A stretch of 8,384 nucleotides of DNA from Acidobacteria bacterium UBA823 (lineage in GTDB: Bacteria > Acidobacteriota > Vicinamibacteria > Vicinamibacterales > UBA823), in NCBI GenBank assembly GCA_002296225.1, contig DBHR01000028.1, positions 1 through 8,384 of the forward strand. The letters run 5' to 3'. The notes beneath the pieces are model-generated. The model was not told the DNA's origin. It ran no database searches and saw only the letters and a list, made by a program, of their open reading frames with translations. Made by a program: the position numbers and the translations under genes. Shown here one piece after another: positions 6,962 through 8,384 of the stretch (position 1 is its first letter; every line of letters starts with the position of its first letter).

Positions 6962-6982
6962 GTGGATCCTGTGTGGATCCTG
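6962..6982. repeat. Direct repeat GTGGATCCTG x2, 11-bp period, upstream of the flavoprotein
   Basis: Two exact 10-bp copies at 6962-6971 and 6973-6982, separated by one base, so their centres are one helical turn apart. Each contains the palindrome GGATCC. They lie immediately above the ribosome site of the flavoprotein gene, in the divergent space shared with the TRAP operon. This could be a tandem operator or a recent slippage duplication. Confidence 0.65.
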
Positions 6983-7049
6983 CTTACGTACACGGAGCGG
7001 TATCGAAACATCAGCATATCCGGTTTCCGGCGATCTTCGCTCCTCGGCA

Positions 7050-7055
7050 TATAAT
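7050..7055 (+). promoter_or_regulatory. Candidate -10 box (TATAAT) of the TRAP operon, almost at the start codon
   Basis: A perfect TATAAT in the context GGCATATAATTCGCC, ending 11 bp before the ATG at 7067. The predicted transcription start near 7062 leaves about 5 nt or none of untranslated leader. There is no -35 consensus at 16-19 bp and no ribosome site before the ATG. An in-frame TAA at 7052-7054 rules out an earlier start. Confidence 0.5.
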
Positions 7056-7066
7056 TCGCCGTCCAC

Positions 7067-8089
7067 ATGCAACCGCGTCTGCCCATCCCACACTCCTCCG
7101 TCTGGGCGGCTGTCACGTGCACCTGCACGATCTGGCTGGCCGCTTGCGGCAGCGACCCGGCCGCTGTCCGCGGCTGGCTCAGCGGTTCGCTCACGCCACC
7201 AGACTCTCCCACCACCATTGCCGCGCGTCACTTCGCACAACAAGTCACGGACAAAACCAATGGCCGGATCCTTATTCAACACTTCGACTCATCACAGCTT
7301 GGGACCGGCCAGCAACAGATTGAAGCATTGGCGCTGGGCACACAGCATCTCTACTTCGGGTCCGGGTCCGCCCCGTCAATCCTATTGCCACAGTATGGTG
7401 TCATCGACATCGCCTTCCTCTTTCGCGACCGGGCTCACTTTGACCGGTTCCTCGCCTCCGACCTTATTAGTGCGCTGAACCAACAACTCCTGAACGAATT
7501 CAACGTGCGGGTTCTGGCGATGAACTGGTATCGGAAGCCACGCTACCTGCTGCACAGTGGGCGGTTCATCACCGACCCGGCCTCGATGGAGGGTGCCAGG
7601 GCACGCTCGCCAAACCTGCCGATGTTTCTCGCGAACTGGGCGGCTGTCGGCGCAGTTCCGGTTAAAGTCACGTTCTTCGAACAATATCTCGCTCTGAGTC
7701 AGGGCCTCGTGGAACTGACTGAGGCGTCCGGTGACGACATCTATCCGATGCGCCTGCACGAGGTGGCACCATTCATTACCGAGGCCGACATGATGTTCCC
7801 TCAGGCCTCGGCTTACGTGGCCGAGCGAGCATTCCGGGAACTCGGCCCGGCCGACCAGCGAATCGTGATTGAGGCGGCCCGTGCTGCCGGCGACCTACAT
7901 ACGAGGCTCGTTAACGACCGTTTCGATTCGGACCGGCTCGCGATGATCAAGGAGGGCGCCCGCTTCGCGCCACTACCCGCCGACGCAAAGCGCGCCTTTC
8001 TGAGCTTGGTCCGTCGCCGGGCGCCACAACTGGAAGCCGAAGGCCTCATCCCAATGGGGTGGTTCGACCGCATTCAGGCAATGCAATGA
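7067..8089 (+). CDS. dctP: TRAP transporter solute-binding lipoprotein, DctP family
   Basis: 340-residue extracytoplasmic binding subunit of a tripartite TRAP transporter; it captures a small, usually carboxylated, solute and hands it to the membrane subunits. The N-terminus has a hydrophobic stretch ending in the lipobox LAAC with C27, so it should be a lipoprotein rather than freely soluble. Family features in order: the post-signal region with the T-x-A-A-R-x-F-A start (near 50-57), LPQYGVIDIAFLFRDRAHFD (107-126), the ligand-carboxylate arginine R180 in ARARSPNLP, and the hinge region FFEQYLALSQGLVE (203-216). The usual DGQEN stretch after the hinge is replaced by ELTEA (216-220), so the binding pocket may differ from C4-dicarboxylate types. 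Its stop overlaps the DctQ start by 4 bp (ATGA), confirming a TRAP operon. The start is the only one possible between an in-frame TAA at 7052 and the signal peptide. The symbol marks family membership, not a dicarboxylate substrate. Confidence 0.92.
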   Translation: MQPRLPIPHSSVWAAVTCTCTIWLAACGSDPAAVRGWLSGSLTPPDSPTTIAARHFAQQVTDKTNGRILIQHFDSSQLGTGQQQIEALALGTQHLYFGSGSAPSILLPQYGVIDIAFLFRDRAHFDRFLASDLISALNQQLLNEFNVRVLAMNWYRKPRYLLHSGRFITDPASMEGARARSPNLPMFLANWAAVGAVPVKVTFFEQYLALSQGLVELTEASGDDIYPMRLHEVAPFITEADMMFPQASAYVAERAFRELGPADQRIVIEAARAAGDLHTRLVNDRFDSDRLAMIKEGARFAPLPADAKRAFLSLVRRRAPQLEAEGLIPMGWFDRIQAMQ

Positions 8090-8384
8090 ACGTCCCCGGA
8101 GTGCATGGACTTCACATCCGCTTAGTGTATTCGCGCGTCTGCGATCAAATCGACGTCTTGCTGAACGGCCTGGCGTTTCTTTCTCTCGTTCTCATCGTCA
8201 CCGCGCTGGCAGCGCAGGTGATCTTCCGATATGTTCTGGGCACGCCGTTGAGCCACACCGACGAAATTGCCCAAGTCGCGTTAACCTGGCTGACTTTTAC
8301 CGGCGCTGCGTCGCTTTACCGGAGACGTGGTCACATCGAAATCGACGTTATCACCGGTCTACTGCCCCACTGGGCTGCCCGGCT
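8086..8384 (+). CDS. dctQ: TRAP transporter small permease, DctQ family (3' end cut by window edge)
   Basis: The first 99 complete residues of the small integral-membrane subunit of the TRAP transporter, which usually has about 160-200 residues and four helices. Visible: a cytoplasmic N-terminus, membrane helix 1 at about 26-46, the family signature FRYVLGTPLSHTDEIA at 47-62, helix 2 at about 63-77 with WLTFTGAA, and RRRGHIEID at 79-87. These match the conserved F-R-Y-x-x-x-x-P-L, E-x-x-x-x-x-x-x-W and G-H-I-x-x-D pattern of DctQ proteins. Translation starts inside the end of the binding-protein gene (ATGA overlap), so it is probably coupled. The large permease DctM should follow off the right edge. 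No fused DctQM can be excluded from what is visible. Confidence 0.92.
   Translation, partial: MNVPGVHGLHIRLVYSRVCDQIDVLLNGLAFLSLVLIVTALAAQVIFRYVLGTPLSHTDEIAQVALTWLTFTGAASLYRRRGHIEIDVITGLLPHWAAR

Noticed and set aside
7020..7030. CCGG-TTT-CCGG inverted repeat as an operator
   Set aside because: Four-base arms are common in GC-rich DNA and there is no second copy to support it.
7010..7041. Minus-strand promoter for the flavoprotein (TATGCT at 7013-7018)
   Set aside because: The hexamer is a poor -10 match and has no -35 partner, so it cannot be told from chance.
6718..7323. 201-residue plus-strand open frame spanning the flavoprotein start and the TRAP binding-protein start
   Set aside because: Crosses two well-supported genes and the intergenic repeat; low-complexity composition and no recognisable domain.

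Overview
The window is GC-rich DNA from what looks like a diderm (Gram-negative type) bacterium. The evidence is a membrane-fusion adaptor with a TolC-docking hairpin tip, two lipoproteins or lipoprotein candidates, a Tat-type signal, and a tripartite TRAP transporter with a lipoprotein binding subunit. The mix of MacB-type permeases, a secreted amidase, a Tat-type flavoprotein and TRAP genes would fit an uncultured Acidobacteriota-like lineage. That placement is a guess from gene style, with no phylogenetic marker in view.

Layout. (1) Bases 1-3756, minus strand: an efflux operon read leftwards, with a MacA/HlyD-type periplasmic adaptor (2458-3756), a MacB-type permease (1181-2407) and a second MacB-type permease (1-1179, running off the left edge). 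No ATPase is in the window; one should lie further left or elsewhere. (2) Bases 3757-4014: a divergent promoter region with a TATAAT box for each direction and a small inverted repeat in the efflux leader. (3) 4015-5664, plus strand: a secreted amidase-signature hydrolase with a complete Lys-Ser-Ser triad. (4) 5673-6947, minus strand, convergent with the amidase across 8 bp: a Tat-type, probably lipid-anchored FAD oxidoreductase of the D-amino-acid-oxidase (DAO) superfamily, whose order is circularly permuted. (5) 6948-7066: a second divergent region with a 10-bp direct repeat just above the flavoprotein ribosome site and a TATAAT box for the next operon. (6) 7067-8384, plus strand: a TRAP transporter operon with a DctP-type lipoprotein overlapping a DctQ small permease that runs off the right edge. 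DctM is expected next.

How they may work together: the amidase and flavoprotein both carry export signals and the TRAP system imports small acids. One reading is an outside-the-membrane route in which an amide is cleaved, an amine or amino acid is oxidised and the resulting acid is imported. This is inference from adjacency; the genes are in separate transcription units. The efflux operon is probably independent.

The strongest unusual signal is the flavoprotein. The motif block that normally closes a DAO-family protein (G-x-R-P, then HNYGHGG and the final helix) sits before the Rossmann GxGxxG block. No stretch longer than about 260 bp lacks a gene. I saw no RNA genes, insertion sequences or CRISPR arrays.
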